From Nocardia neocaledoniensis (GTDB lineage: Bacteria > Actinomycetota > Actinomycetes > Mycobacteriales > Mycobacteriaceae), in contig NZ_JARWOJ010000345.1 in assembly GCF_029868625.1 (NCBI RefSeq), positions 1 to 42,816 on the forward strand: a stretch of 42,816 bases of DNA, read 5' to 3'. The notes below the pieces were generated by a model. It worked only from the letters and a program-made list of their open reading frames with translations. It ran no database searches and was not told the DNA's origin. The translations under genes and the position numbers were made by a program. Positions 1-12,493 of the stretch are shown one piece after another. Each line of letters opens with the position of its first letter. The first letter of the stretch is position 1.

Positions 1-2
1 AC

Positions 3-146
3 CTCGAGCAACTGGACTTCGCGCTGGTACGCGAGGCGCTGAAAGAGCGTGGGCTGCTGCTGAACACGCTCGCCCCGCACCTGGTCCATCCGGTGCCGTT
101 CCTGTTCCCGCTGCAGCACCGCGTCTGGGAACGTGCCTACATCGGG
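3..146 (+). pseudogene. GlpD (glycerol-3-phosphate dehydrogenase) C-terminal-region fragment
   Basis: The reading frame enters from the left edge and reads like the part of actinobacterial GlpD just after the FAD domain: ...[16 protein letters not shown], then [14 protein letters not shown] and a WER-AY segment. GlpD oxidises glycerol-3-phosphate to dihydroxyacetone phosphate at the membrane. Only about 45 codons are present before the frame switches, without a stop, into an amino-acid transporter permease at about 135-149. No start or end of the gene is visible. The family call is good, but the piece is a fragment and probably not at its true chromosomal position. Confidence 0.7.
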
Positions 147-242
147 GAGATCTTCCGTTCGGGCATCCAGTCGGTGGAGGCCGGCCAGCTCGAGGCGGCG
201 CGGGCCATGGGCTTCGGGTACCGGCAGGCGATGACGCTGGTG
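135..242 (+). pseudogene. Amino-acid ABC transporter permease (GlnP/HisM type) fragment
   Basis: In the same frame as the GlpD piece, the sequence from about 138 reads [13 protein letters not shown], then [17 protein letters not shown] and LVV. This is the conserved EAA loop of polar amino-acid ABC permeases, which docks onto the ATPase subunit. A normal permease continues with LPQAVR; here the frame runs into G-rich filler at 243. The switch from GlpD happens inside a short stretch that fits both families (AYI), as expected of a join at a short shared sequence. Confidence 0.7.
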
Positions 243-290
243 GTGGGGGGGGAGGCGCCGCCGGTGGGCCGCGCGGCGCATGGGGGGGGC
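243..290. other. G-rich low-complexity junction
   Basis: Runs of eight G occur at 245-252 and 282-289, with GC-only sequence between them. The block separates the permease fragment (plus strand) from the NRPS frame (minus strand) and ends both abruptly. The composition matches the other homopolymer blocks in the window. I read it as assembly filler. Confidence 0.6.
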
Positions 291-3200
291 GTCGACCGTG
301 CCCGCGAGGGTGAGCAGGGACTGCACCGTGTAGCCGTCGGCGGTGTCGGAGTCGTAGAGGGCGTGGAAGAGTAGGCCGTATTGCAGCGGGGACAGCGGCC
401 AGACGTCCGCGAGCTGAGGGTAGGCGTGCTCCCACCGCTCGATCTGCGCCTGGTCGAGCGTGACCAGGGGGAAGTCCGACGGGGAGCGGCCGCCCGAGTC
501 GGCGCCGCCCGTATGGGTGACCAGCGCGTCGAGCGCGGCGGACCAGAGATCGGCCAGCTCCCGCACGGCGGTCTCGTCGAGCAACCGGCTCGCGAAGGCC
601 CAGGTGACCTCGAGACCCGCGTCGGTGTGCACGGCATTGATGTCGACGACCGCGGCCAGGGGCGCGTCGTCGTCGTTGGTCGCGGCGAAGCGGCGCGGGA
701 TCCACGGATCGGTGCCGCCGGTCACCGCGCGGCCGAGGTAGTTGAAGCTCAGCTGCGGTGTCGGGGCGTCGGCGAGTGCCAGCGCGGTCTCGTCGTCGAG
801 GTAGCGGAGCAGACCGTAACCGACTCCTCGGTCCGGGATCGCGCGCAGCTGCTCCTTGGTGGTCTTGATCGCTGATCCCGCCGACCGGCCGCCGGCGAAC
901 GCGTCGGCGAGGTCGATCCCGGTCAGGTCGACCGCGACCGGGTAGACACTGGTGAACCAGCCGATCGTGCGCGCGACATCCGCGCCGGGCAGCAGGGATT
1001 CGTCGCGCCCGTGGCCCTCCAGTGTCAGCAGCGCGCCGGTGCGCTCGCGCCACCGGCACACCGCCAGCGCGAGCGCGGCGAGCAGCACATCGTCGGCGCC
1101 GCAATGGAATCGCTCCGGCACGGTGGTGAGTACCGAGTGCGCGAGCTCGGCCGGGATCGTCGTGCGGCACTGCGCCATGGTGGCGACGGTGTCACGTGCC
1201 GGGTCGAAGGCGTCGCTGCCGTACGCGGTGTCGGGAGTGGCGAGAATCCTTTGCCACAAAGCCAATTCGCCGCGCCGCGCCGTCGCCTGCTCGGGCTGGC
1301 TGTGCGCCCAGCGGCGGAACGAGGTGCCGACCGGATCGAGCGTGCCGCCGTAGGCGGCGCTGGCCAAGTCGGGCAGCAGGATTCGCCACGAGACGCCATC
1401 GGTGACGAGGTGGTGCAGAACCAGCCAGCACAGGGGTGAGTCATCCGGCCGTTCGATCAGGACGTACCGGGCGACGACACCGGAGGCGGGGTCGAGGCGG
1501 TCGGCGGCCTGCTGGAGTGCGTGGTCGATCGCGTCGCCGGGCGATACCGCGCTGGGATCGGTGTCGTCGCCCGCCGGTGCGTGGACGACCTCGATCAGCT
1601 GGCCGGCATCGACCGAACCTCGCTCGGACACACTCCATTCCCAGCGACCGTCGACCTGTCGCAGTGACGAGCGGAGCAGGTCGTGGTGCTCGGTGAGTGC
1701 CTGGATCGCCGTAGTCAGTGCCGCGCGATCGGTGCCTTCGGGCAGGCCGATGAGGACAGCTTGGGCGTAGCGGTGCCAGGTGTCGCCGTGTTCGAGCATG
1801 GCGTGCACGATCGGGGTGAGTTCCACCGAACCGACACCGCCGCCGGGCAATTCGTGTACCACCGTGGCTTCGGCGGTGGTGGCGACCGCCGCCAGGGCCG
1901 CGACGGTCTTGCGCTCGAAGACATCACGGGCACTGAAGGCCAGTCCGGCTGCCTTGGCGCGGGAAACCAGCTGGATGGAGACGATGCTGTCACCGCCGAG
2001 CGCGAAGAAGCTCTCGTCGACACCGACCACGTCCAGCCCGAGGACGTCGGCGAACAGGCCGGCCAGGAGTTGCTCACGGGGGTTCGATGGCGCCCGCAGC
2101 TCGACCGCTCTGGCGCTGAAGTCCGGTGCGGGCAGTGCCTTGCGGTCGACCTTGCCCAGCGGGGTCAGTGGCACCCGATCGAGCACCATCACCACCGACG
2201 GAACCATGTACGCCGGAAGCCGCTCGCCGACAGCGGCTTTCACCGCCTCGGGATGGACCTGCGCGCCCGGCGCCGCCGTCACATACGACACCAGTGCCGT
2301 CGCGCCCGACGGCGACTCCACGCCGAGGGTGATCGCGAAATCGATCTCGGGCAGCCGCTGCAGCGCGGCATCGATCTCGCCCAGCTCGATCCGGAACCCG
2401 CGTACCTTCACCTGGAAATCGCTGCGACCCTGGTAGGCCAGGGTGAGCCGGCCGTCGGACGCCGTCCACCGGACGAGATCGCCCGTCCGGTACATCCGCT
2501 CACCCGGCGCATGCGGATTCGGGACGAACCTGCTCGCCGTCAACCCGCTGCGACGGTGATACCCGCGCGCCACCCCGGGGCCGGCGAGATACAGCTCGCC
2601 CAGGCTGCCCGGCGCGACCGGACGCAGCCACGGATCGAGCACCAGCCCGGTGACACCGCGGACGAGCCCGCCGATGGTCATCGGCGCCCCCGGCGTCAGC
2701 GGATCGCTCAGCGTGGTGGTGATCGTGGTCTCGGTGGGCCCGTACCCGTTGAGCAGCACGCGGTCCGACCACTTCGACACCAGCTCCGGCGGGCAGGCGT
2801 CGCCGCCGACCACGATGGTGCGCAGGTCGGGCAGCGTCGCCGGGTCCAGTGAACCGACCACCGCCGGTGTGACATTGAGATGGGTGACCCGATGCGCGCG
2901 CAGCACCTGCGCCATGTCCTCGCCCGCGTACGCCGACGGCGGCACGATCGCCAGCGCGGCGCCGCTCGCGAGCGCCACCAGGATCTCCTCGACGGAGATG
3001 TCGAAACTCGGCGAGACAGCGTGCGCGACAACCGAACTCGACGTGACACCGAACCCCGCACTCGAACCCGCCACGAGATTGGCCAGGCCGCGATGCGACA
3101 CCAGCACGCCCTTGGGCAGGCCGGTCGAGCCCGACGTGTAGATGATGTAGGCCGCCTGATCCAGGTGCAGCGCACCGCGCCGTTCGGCATCGGTGAGCGG

Positions 3201-4994
3201 TCCGGCATCCTGCTCGGCGATCCGCCGGATCATGGACTCGTCGTCGAGGCAGAGCCAGGAAACGTTGTCCGGCAGAGACTTCCGCGCTTGCGCTACCGTC
3301 ACTCCGCCGACCACGCCGCTGTCACCGACCATGTGCTCGATCCGGTCGGCCGGATAGGTCGGATCGATCGGCACGAACGGCGCGCCCGTCTTCGCCACCG
3401 CGACGGTGGCCAGCACCGAATCGGCGGAGCGGGGAATCGAGAGCGCCACACCGTGTTCCGGGCCCGCGCCCGCGGCGATGAGCACGCGGGCCAGCCGGTT
3501 CGTGAACTCGTCCAGCGCGCGGTAGGTGAGCGTGTCACCGTCGCCCCAGCGCAGGGCGATGGCGTCCGGGTCGACGGCCGCGCCCGTCGCCAGGATGTCG
3601 GGCAGGGTGCGTGGCGCGACGCCCGCCGGACCCCGCGCCGGCACCGAGAGCGCCTGCTCGTCGGCGGACAATACGGGCACCGTGGACAGCGGCGCATCCG
3701 GTCCGGCGGCCAGGAATCGGTGCAGGAACAGCAGGAACCGCTCGTGATGGACCGCCAGCTCGGCCGGACTGTACAGATTGCCGTTGCCTTGCAGATCGAT
3801 GTGGGTGCTCTCGCCGCCCACACCCGGATACAGATTGACGAACAGGTCGTCGATGAGACCCGAGGTGAGGACGTGCAGGCGGCCCACCACCGGGCCCAGC
3901 GCGATCCTGGTGTCGACCATCATGAGATTCACGGCGGGCCCGAACGAGGCCGCCTCGTCCATCGACCAGCCCAGATCGCGGACGATGTCCTCCTGCCGGT
4001 ACCGCTGACGGCGCAGCGCGCCGGTCAGCTCGCCCTGCACGGCGAGGATCGCGGCGGCCACCGTCGTGGTCGGATCCAGGGCGACGCGCAGCGGGACGAC
4101 ATTGGCGAGCATGCCGCCGGACCGGCGCAGCGTCGCCGAGGTCCTGGCCGACACGGGCAGACTCAGCACCACCTCCGACGCGCCCGTCATCGCCGCGAGA
4201 TACGCGCCGAACGCGGCCACCACCGTCGGCGCCACCCCCGAATTCACCTTCGCCGCGACGGTATCGAGCAGCGCGGCCGTGTCCGCGGGCAGCGCGCCCG
4301 ACACCCGGACCGGATGGGCGTCGACGGGAGCCTCCCGACCGGCGAGGGTCACCGGGTCGGCCATTCCGGCCAGGTGCGTGCGCCAGTACTCGCGATCGGC
4401 CGCGAACCGCTCGGAGGTCCGGTACGCCAGGTCGGCCTCGACGATCTTCGACAGCGGCTCGGCCTTGGCCTGCGGCGCCTCGCGGCCCTCGACGATGGCG
4501 TTGTACAGCTCCCCGGTCCGCTGGACCAGCGCGAGCGCGCCCATCCCGTCCAGCACGATGTGGTGCATCCGCGCGTACCAGAACCAGCGGTCCTCGGTGA
4601 CCCGCAGCAACGCGACGCGGACCAGCCGGTCGGTCATCACATCGAGCGGGGCGGAGTACTCCGCGCGCATCCAGGCGTTGGCGGCGGCCTCCGGGTCCGG
4701 TTCGTTCCGGAAGTCCAGTTCGGCGACGTCGTCGTCGAGGGAGAGGTCGACGAGCTGACGCGGCTCGCCGTCGACGTCGACCAGCCGCACGTACCCCGTG
4801 CCGAACTCCCGCCCGGTGCGCCGCACGGCCTCGGTGAGCGCCGCGTGATCGACCGGGCCGGTCAGCTCGACGTACTGGGCGATGGAGATGGGGGTGTCAC
4901 CCGCGATGTGCTGGGCGAACCAGATGCCACGCTGGGCGGCGGACAGGGGAAGGGTGGCCTCGGCCGTCGACGCACGCGAGGAAGACTGGGTCAT
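282..4994 (-). CDS. Nonribosomal peptide synthetase, C-A-PCP-E-C(partial), 3' end missing
   Basis: Starts ATG at 4994 (MTQSSSRAS) and stays open for about 1,570 codons until it meets the junction near 282. Domains in order, by approximate residue: condensation with HHIVLDG (~145); adenylation with [11 protein letters not shown] (~618), NGYGPTETT and LGKVDRK; carrier protein with FALGGDS (~998, the phosphopantetheine serine); epimerisation with [10 protein letters not shown] (~1195), GWFTSVYPV (~1345) and FNYLG (~1415); then the start of a second condensation domain with [13 protein letters not shown] (~1530). The protein therefore loads one amino acid, converts it to the D form and passes it on. 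Its opening with a C domain suggests it accepts an acyl starter or an upstream peptide. Binding-pocket residues read D-I-E-N-V-G-G-I-T by alignment to GrsA, which I cannot assign firmly. The product is unknown. Confidence 0.93.
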
Positions 4995-5044
4995 GAGCAG
5001 ACCTGCGTTCTCAGGTGTGGAGTTAGGTGTTCACCATGGGTCCC

Positions 5045-5078
5045 CGACCCGGACGGGTCGCTACCTACGGGGAGGTAG
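5045..5078 (-). promoter_or_regulatory. Tandem hairpins in the NRPS leader
   Basis: Two inverted repeats lie back to back: CGACCCG (5045-5051) with CGGGTCG (5054-5060), and CTACCT (5061-5066) with AGGTAG (5073-5078). They sit in the 146-bp gap between the small upstream ORF and the NRPS start. A shorter pair, ACCTG/CAGGT (5001-5016), lies close to the NRPS start codon. This could be an attenuator-like leader or operator; its function is inferred only from position. Confidence 0.4.
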
Positions 5079-5110
5079 TGCTCGCCGCTGCGCACTCACA
5101 AGATCCATTC

Positions 5111-5143
5111 TGAACCTGTGGGGACCTGACGGGAACAGGTTCA
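5111..5143 (-). terminator. Hairpin at the stop codon of the adenylation-like ORF
   Basis: TGAACCTGT (5111-5119) and ACAGGTTCA (5135-5143) form a perfect 9-bp stem with a 15-nt loop. On the minus strand the stem begins with the TGA stop of the 5141-5554 gene. There is no T tract, so it may be a weak terminator or an attenuator that sets the ratio of the small protein to the NRPS. Confidence 0.45.
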
Positions 5144-5554
5144 GGAAGCCGCGCGCAGATCCGTGATGGACAGCGGCGCGTCCGAGCTGACCAGGTAGCG
5201 CTGCAGCGTCCAGCGGTCGTCGAGGACCAGCCAGTCGATCGCGTCGGTGAGTTCGGGCCTGCGGTCGGCGGTGGTGATCCCGAAACGGGCGTCCTGGGCG
5301 GCCGACGCGTCCGCCGCGACGGGCGTCGCGCCGATCTTGCGCACCGCGGCCGCGGCGACGATCGCCTCGATGTCGGCGTCGATCGCCAGCGCGATCCGGT
5401 CGCCGATCGCGGCACCCCGGGTGAGCAGCAGCCGGGCCAGGCGGTTGGCCCAGCGGTCCAGGTCGGCGTCGGCGAGATGTCCGTCGGCGACCGAGGCGCC
5501 GGACTGCCTGCGCGGCAGCTGGATGACATTGTCGGCGGTGACCAGAGTGCTCAT
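5141..5554 (-). CDS. Small protein resembling the N-terminal part of an AMP-binding (adenylation) enzyme
   Basis: Encodes 137 residues. The start ATG at 5554 follows a good GAGGAG site. Residues ~30-80 contain ADLDRWANRLARLLLTRGA, a GDRIALAID stretch and AVRKIGATPVA. This is the pattern at the start of acyl/aminoacyl-AMP ligases (LDxxANRLA...L...GDRVAL...KxGAxxVP). The TSGSTG, YGPTE and YRTGD motifs are all absent, so it cannot adenylate by itself. It lies directly upstream of the NRPS on the same strand. It may be a remnant of a degraded synthetase or a small accessory protein kept with the NRPS. The ORF and its resemblance are clear; its role is unknown. Confidence 0.7.
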   Translation of the reverse strand: MSTLVTADNVIQLPRRQSGASVADGHLADADLDRWANRLARLLLTRGAAIGDRIALAIDADIEAIVAAAAVRKIGATPVAADASAAQDARFGITTADRRPELTDAIDWLVLDDRWTLQRYLVSSDAPLSITDLRAAS

Positions 5555-5735
5555 CGGGTGTCTCCTCGAGGGCGAGTCGGCGGTGTTTTTCGGTACACCT
5601 CCAATCTCGTCCCCGAGCGCCTTCCCCGACAGGAACCCCAGCGTTGGGGAGCCGACTCCCAGGGGGCGTCATTCCCACCCCAAGGTGATGAACCCGGCGG
5701 CGGGTGTTCTCGTTCCGCGAATACCGGACGAGGTG

Positions 5736-7630
5736 TCAACCGAAGCCGATGATCTCGATGTCGCGGTAGTCGTGATCGGTCGCGATCAGCACGAGCGAGC
5801 CCCCGAGGGTGATCCATCGCAGACCCACGGTCTCCGGTGGCACGGTGACCGGCCTGGCCTGACCCGGAAGGCCGGTCCGCTTGTCCCATGTTCGCAGCGT
5901 GTACTCATTGTTCCGACGGGTGACGACGACTACCTGGTCGGCGAGCATCGCGGTCGCGCGGGTGAACTGCGCGTGCTCCCCGACCGATGCTCGATCGAGC
6001 TCGGTCGTGTGTATGCCGTCGGCCGCCGACAGGACCGCCCACCCGCCCTCAGGATCGTCCGGGAGGGCTGAATTGATCAGGATGTCGTTGTCCGCCGCGA
6101 GCACACGGGGGTATTTGTCGCTCGATACGACCACAGCCGAGGCCAACGAGCCGTTCGGCGGGAGGAGAATTTCGGTCTCGCCGTCGTCGTGGCTGCACGT
6201 TGTCCAGACGAACCCGCTGTCGCGCACCTGGACGTCGCCATAGCAGGGCGTTCGCCTCTTCGGAGCGGGAAAACTGCGCTGGTCGCGTATCGCGCCGGAT
6301 TCATCATCGAGCTCGGTGATGACCACCGCGCCGCTGTCGCCGGAACCGCAGAACTCGACTCGGTAGATCGCGGTCATGGTGGCGACGACACGCTGCAGTG
6401 CGGCGGCGCACCCGGACGCTTCCGGCGGGGAGCTCCACAGGGTGCGGCCGGTCCTGGCGTCGACCCGAATCACCGTCCCGCGGTGGGAGGTGAAGGCGAG
6501 CAGGTTCCCCCGCACGATGGGCTCGCTGAGGGCGAACAGGTTCCCCCGCACTATGCGGTCGATGAGGTCGTTGTCGGCGAGAAGATCCGTCGCAGTCCAG
6601 AGGAGTTCGCCGGTGGCGGTGTCGAAGGCCAGCCAGCCGCGCTTCTCCCAGTAGGTCAGCACGGCGTTCTCGCCGCGCAGGGCAACGGTCATTCTCGGCA
6701 CGTTCGCGACGTCGTCGGACCCGACGCCGAGACGGCGGTAGTGCCAGCGCGCGGTCCCTGTCGCACCGTCGTACATCGTGATGCCATCCCGGGCCGAGAC
6801 GACGAATCCGTTGCCGGTGACGATGATTCGGGAGCCGGGCCGATCAGGTTCCGCCGGAAGCCGCAAGCGGAACTGCTCCGGCCCGAGCACCGCTGGCGTG
6901 GCAATGTCCGGGCGGGGCCCGGCGGTGGCTCGATCGATCGAGCTCGTGTCGTCACCCAGCCGGACCGCGATCCCGGCGGCGGCGAGCACCGGCACGATGC
7001 CGACGACGACCGCCCCCGCCAGCGCCCACCGTCGGGGCCGCCCCGCCCGCGCCGGGGGGGGGGGCGCCCCCGTGCTCGGCCGCCCCGCGCCCCGCCCCCC
7101 GCCCCCCCCCCCGGGGGGGCCGGGGGGGGGGGGGGCGTCGCCACGAGCACGAAGACCAGCGCCGCGCCGAGGAGAACGAGGGCCAGCGCGGCGATGGCGG
7201 ACGGCACCCGCGGTGTGGCGACGAAGATCGAGGTGAGTCGCTGATACGTCGACGGGATGTGCGCGGTGACCGCGAACGCGATGCCACCGATGAGGACCGC
7301 CACCATCGCGAGCACGCCACCGGCGGTGAAACCCGCGACGCGCTCGTCACCGCGGTGCTTACGGGCCAGTACCGCAGTCCCTATGAGCACCGCGGCCCCG
7401 ACCAGTACGACCACTCCAGCGAGGACGAGGGAACCCCGGACGAGGTGGAGGGGGAATTCGCGGGTTTCCGCGTCGTCGTCGTCCAACGGCACCGGAATCG
7501 GCGCCGCGACGAACTGGCTGTACAGCGCGAGCACGACACCACCGGCGAGAAGCACGGCACCGACCACCCCGGCGAGGATCGGCAGCGCACTCCGCGAACG
7601 GGCGCGATCGATGGACGGATCGTCGGACAT
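5736..7630 (-). CDS. Membrane-anchored PQQ-like beta-propeller protein (frame broken by a G/C block)
   Basis: The start ATG at 7630 gives MSDDPSIDRARS and then four hydrophobic helices (about residues 13-35, 49-70, 80-105, 120-142). The frame is then lost in the homopolymer block at 7041-7137. It resumes with a fifth helix (WALAGAVVVGIVPVLAAAG) and about 400 residues with repeated propeller blades, each marked by a TG-x-x-x-W turn (DGATGTARW, DTATGELLW, DARTGRTLW). These are BamB/PQQ-dehydrogenase-like repeats without evident catalytic residues. The domain should face the outside of the membrane and probably serves as a binding or scaffold protein. Both halves read well, so one gene with a sequencing or assembly defect is more likely than two genes. 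A 12-residue segment is duplicated near 6501-6551. Confidence 0.75.
7041..7137. other. Homopolymer G/C block inside the propeller gene
   Basis: Long C and G runs, including 10 C and then 7, 10 and 5 G, occupy about 97 bp and shift the reading frame of an otherwise continuous gene. A natural Pro/Gly-rich linker may have seeded the problem. The pattern fits base-calling or assembly error rather than a coding insert. Confidence 0.6.
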
Positions 7631-7726
7631 GTTCCCCCCGAAGAAGACTCGATCGACACCACCCCCGGGTGTCGCGTCGAGACTAGCGCTCGTCGTGGCG
7701 ATGCCGACAACGCACCGCCACCACGC

Positions 7727-8530
7727 TCATCGGGGGTTGCCGCCGATGCTGAAGTGGGCGCCGGTGGGGTCGGTGAGGCCGGCCATGCGGCCGTAGGGGG
7801 TGTCCATCGGGTCGAAGACGACGGTGCCGCCGAGGGCCTCGGCGTGCTCGGCGGTCTTGTCGACGTCGTCGGCGCCGAAGTAGACGGTCCAGGCGCCGGG
7901 GACGCCCTCGGGGAGGTGGCCGCCGCCGTCCATCACGCCGCCGCGCATCGGCGAGGTGGCGTGGATGGTGGTGTAGCGGAACTCGGGGGAGTCGGCGACG
8001 GTGAACGCGTCGTTCCAGCCGAAGACCTCGCGGTAGAACGACAGCGAGGACTCGTAGGAGCGGGTCATCAGCTCGAACCACGACGGCACCCCGGCGTGCT
8101 CGCTCCAGACGCCGCCGCCGACCTCACCGATCGCCTCGAACCCCGGGAACTGATCGGCCTGCCAGACGCCGACGCCCACCCCGCCGACATCGGCCAGCAC
8201 CGCCATCGTGCCCAGCTCGCCGACCGCCATCGGCTCGACGATCACATTGCCGCCCCCGTTCTCCGCCCGCCTGGTCGTGGCCGCGGCGTCGAGCGAGGAC
8301 AGGTACACCGTCCAGCGATCGGGGAACGGATCGCCGTCGTCGGGCATCCGGTTCATCGCGCCGGCGACGGCCTTGCCGTCCTTGCGCAGCGTGGTGTACC
8401 CGCCGAATTCCTCGCCGCCGCGTTCGGCGGTCCAGCCGAACAGCTCGCCGTAGAAGGCGATGGCGCGGTCGAGATCGGCGGTGTAGAGATCGACCCAGGT
8501 GGGATCACCGGGTTGGCGGGTGACGGACAT
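7727..8530 (-). CDS. Two-domain VOC (glyoxalase/bleomycin-resistance fold) protein
   Basis: Encodes 267 residues from the ATG at 8530, which is preceded by GAGGAG. Two VOC repeats are visible. The first begins [22 protein letters not shown] and runs to about residue 125; the second begins [23 protein letters not shown] and ends [12 protein letters not shown]. The layout and length match the actinobacterial family that includes the M. tuberculosis 27-kDa antigen Cfp30B (Rv0577). Such proteins bind small ligands or metals, and the substrate cannot be read from sequence. It is a single gene transcribed away from ctaD. Confidence 0.85.
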   Translation of the reverse strand: MSVTRQPGDPTWVDLYTADLDRAIAFYGELFGWTAERGGEEFGGYTTLRKDGKAVAGAMNRMPDDGDPFPDRWTVYLSSLDAAATTRRAENGGGNVIVEPMAVGELGTMAVLADVGGVGVGVWQADQFPGFEAIGEVGGGVWSEHAGVPSWFELMTRSYESSLSFYREVFGWNDAFTVADSPEFRYTTIHATSPMRGGVMDGGGHLPEGVPGAWTVYFGADDVDKTAEHAEALGGTVVFDPMDTPYGRMAGLTDPTGAHFSIGGNPR

Positions 8531-8856
8531 GGCGACTCCTCGGCTGCGGGGGACTGGCTCGACAGAGACGGTGGCGGCGCGCACCCACCGTCATCGATCA
8601 TGACGCCCGCATGGCAGAAAAGTCATCGGCGACATCCGTTGCACCCGCGCGACCTGCGGAGGAAGATCGAGAACGGCGTCGGTTCGACACGCCGCAGATC
8701 GTCTACGGCGCGCTGAATACGACACAGAGTAGGACCCGCGCGTCGTGCTGCGGCAGCACGGTTTACGATTCACTCCAACGCATGCTGACCGTCGTCTGCC
8801 TCTGGCCCGAGGACGGAGAGCCCGCGAGTGACGTACAGGCATCTTCAGGAGGATCA
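8531..8856 (+). promoter_or_regulatory. 326-bp upstream region of ctaD
   Basis: I find no convincing gene here, although the ctaD frame stays open upstream. It should carry divergent promoters for ctaD and the VOC gene. One perfect hairpin, CGTGCTG (8744-8750) with CAGCACG (8754-8760), lies about 100 bp before ctaD. The ctaD ribosome site AGGAGG is at 8847-8852. No -35/-10 pair stands out enough to name. Confidence 0.5.
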
Positions 8857-11911
<3,055 letters not shown>

Positions 11912-11992
11912 CCCTGGCGCGTCGCGACCGGCGAAACCCGGTCGCGGCGTTAGCCTCCAGCGCAGGGTGTCCTTCGGCGTTGGGAGCGTGCC

Positions 11993-12415
11993 ATGCGGAA
12001 AATCCTGCTCGCGGTCTGTGTGGCGGTGGCCGTCACCGGGTGCGGAGACGACGACGACCCCGCCGACCGCCTGTCCTCGACCACGATCCGGTTGCCGGCC
12101 GCGGCGCCGCGGAGCGCCGCCGGACCGGTCGAGGTCGACGAGCGGTTCAACGGCAGCACCGTCGCCCTCGAACTCGGCCAGCGACTGCTGGTCCGGTTGC
12201 CGCAGAACTCGAACGACGCCGACTCGTGGACGCCGGTGAACATCGAGCGCGGTGTGCTCGCGCCAGAGCCGCCGGTGTCGGACGGCACCAGCATGGTGTG
12301 GCCGTTCCTCGGCGTCGGTCCGGGGGCCTCGACCATCCAATTCGCCTACGGACCGGCGAGCGAGGCGCCGATCGAGCCGGGGCCGGAGTTCGTCATCACT
12401 GTGCGGGTGGCCTAG
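11993..12415 (+). CDS. Lipoprotein with chagasin-like (I42) protease-inhibitor fold
   Basis: Encodes 140 residues from ATG at 11993, after GGGAG. The N-terminus MRKILLAVCVAVAVTGC is a lipoprotein signal ending in a VTGC lipobox. The mature part has ALELGQRLLVRLPQNSNDADSW, which resembles the chagasin pattern (LxxGQxLxVxLPxNPTTGYxW), and ends PGPEFVITVRV like the family's last strand. Chagasin-type proteins inhibit papain-like cysteine proteases. The NPTTGY loop that inserts into the protease is altered to NSNDAD, so inhibition is uncertain. It sits between serB and the Pth2 gene, a position with no counterpart in M. tuberculosis as I recall. Confidence 0.65.
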   Translation: MRKILLAVCVAVAVTGCGDDDDPADRLSSTTIRLPAAAPRSAAGPVEVDERFNGSTVALELGQRLLVRLPQNSNDADSWTPVNIERGVLAPEPPVSDGTSMVWPFLGVGPGASTIQFAYGPASEAPIEPGPEFVITVRVA

Positions 12416-12493
12416 TGCCGGTCGAGAGCCGTCACCGGCGGCGCAGATAGGCTGGTCGGCAGTGGTGGTGTCGATCGAATCGGGTGTTGTGGC

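Noticed and set aside
3..242. A genuine GlpD-ABC permease fusion protein
   Set aside because: The two parts are soluble-enzyme and membrane-loop fragments joined mid-domain through a short shared stretch, and the frame then ends in G filler. No sensible protein results.
8611..8856. Longer CtaD N-terminus starting at 8611
   Set aside because: The extra 82 codons have no resemblance to CtaD and contain a perfect hairpin. The GTG at 8857 has AGGAGG directly upstream and gives the standard N-terminus.
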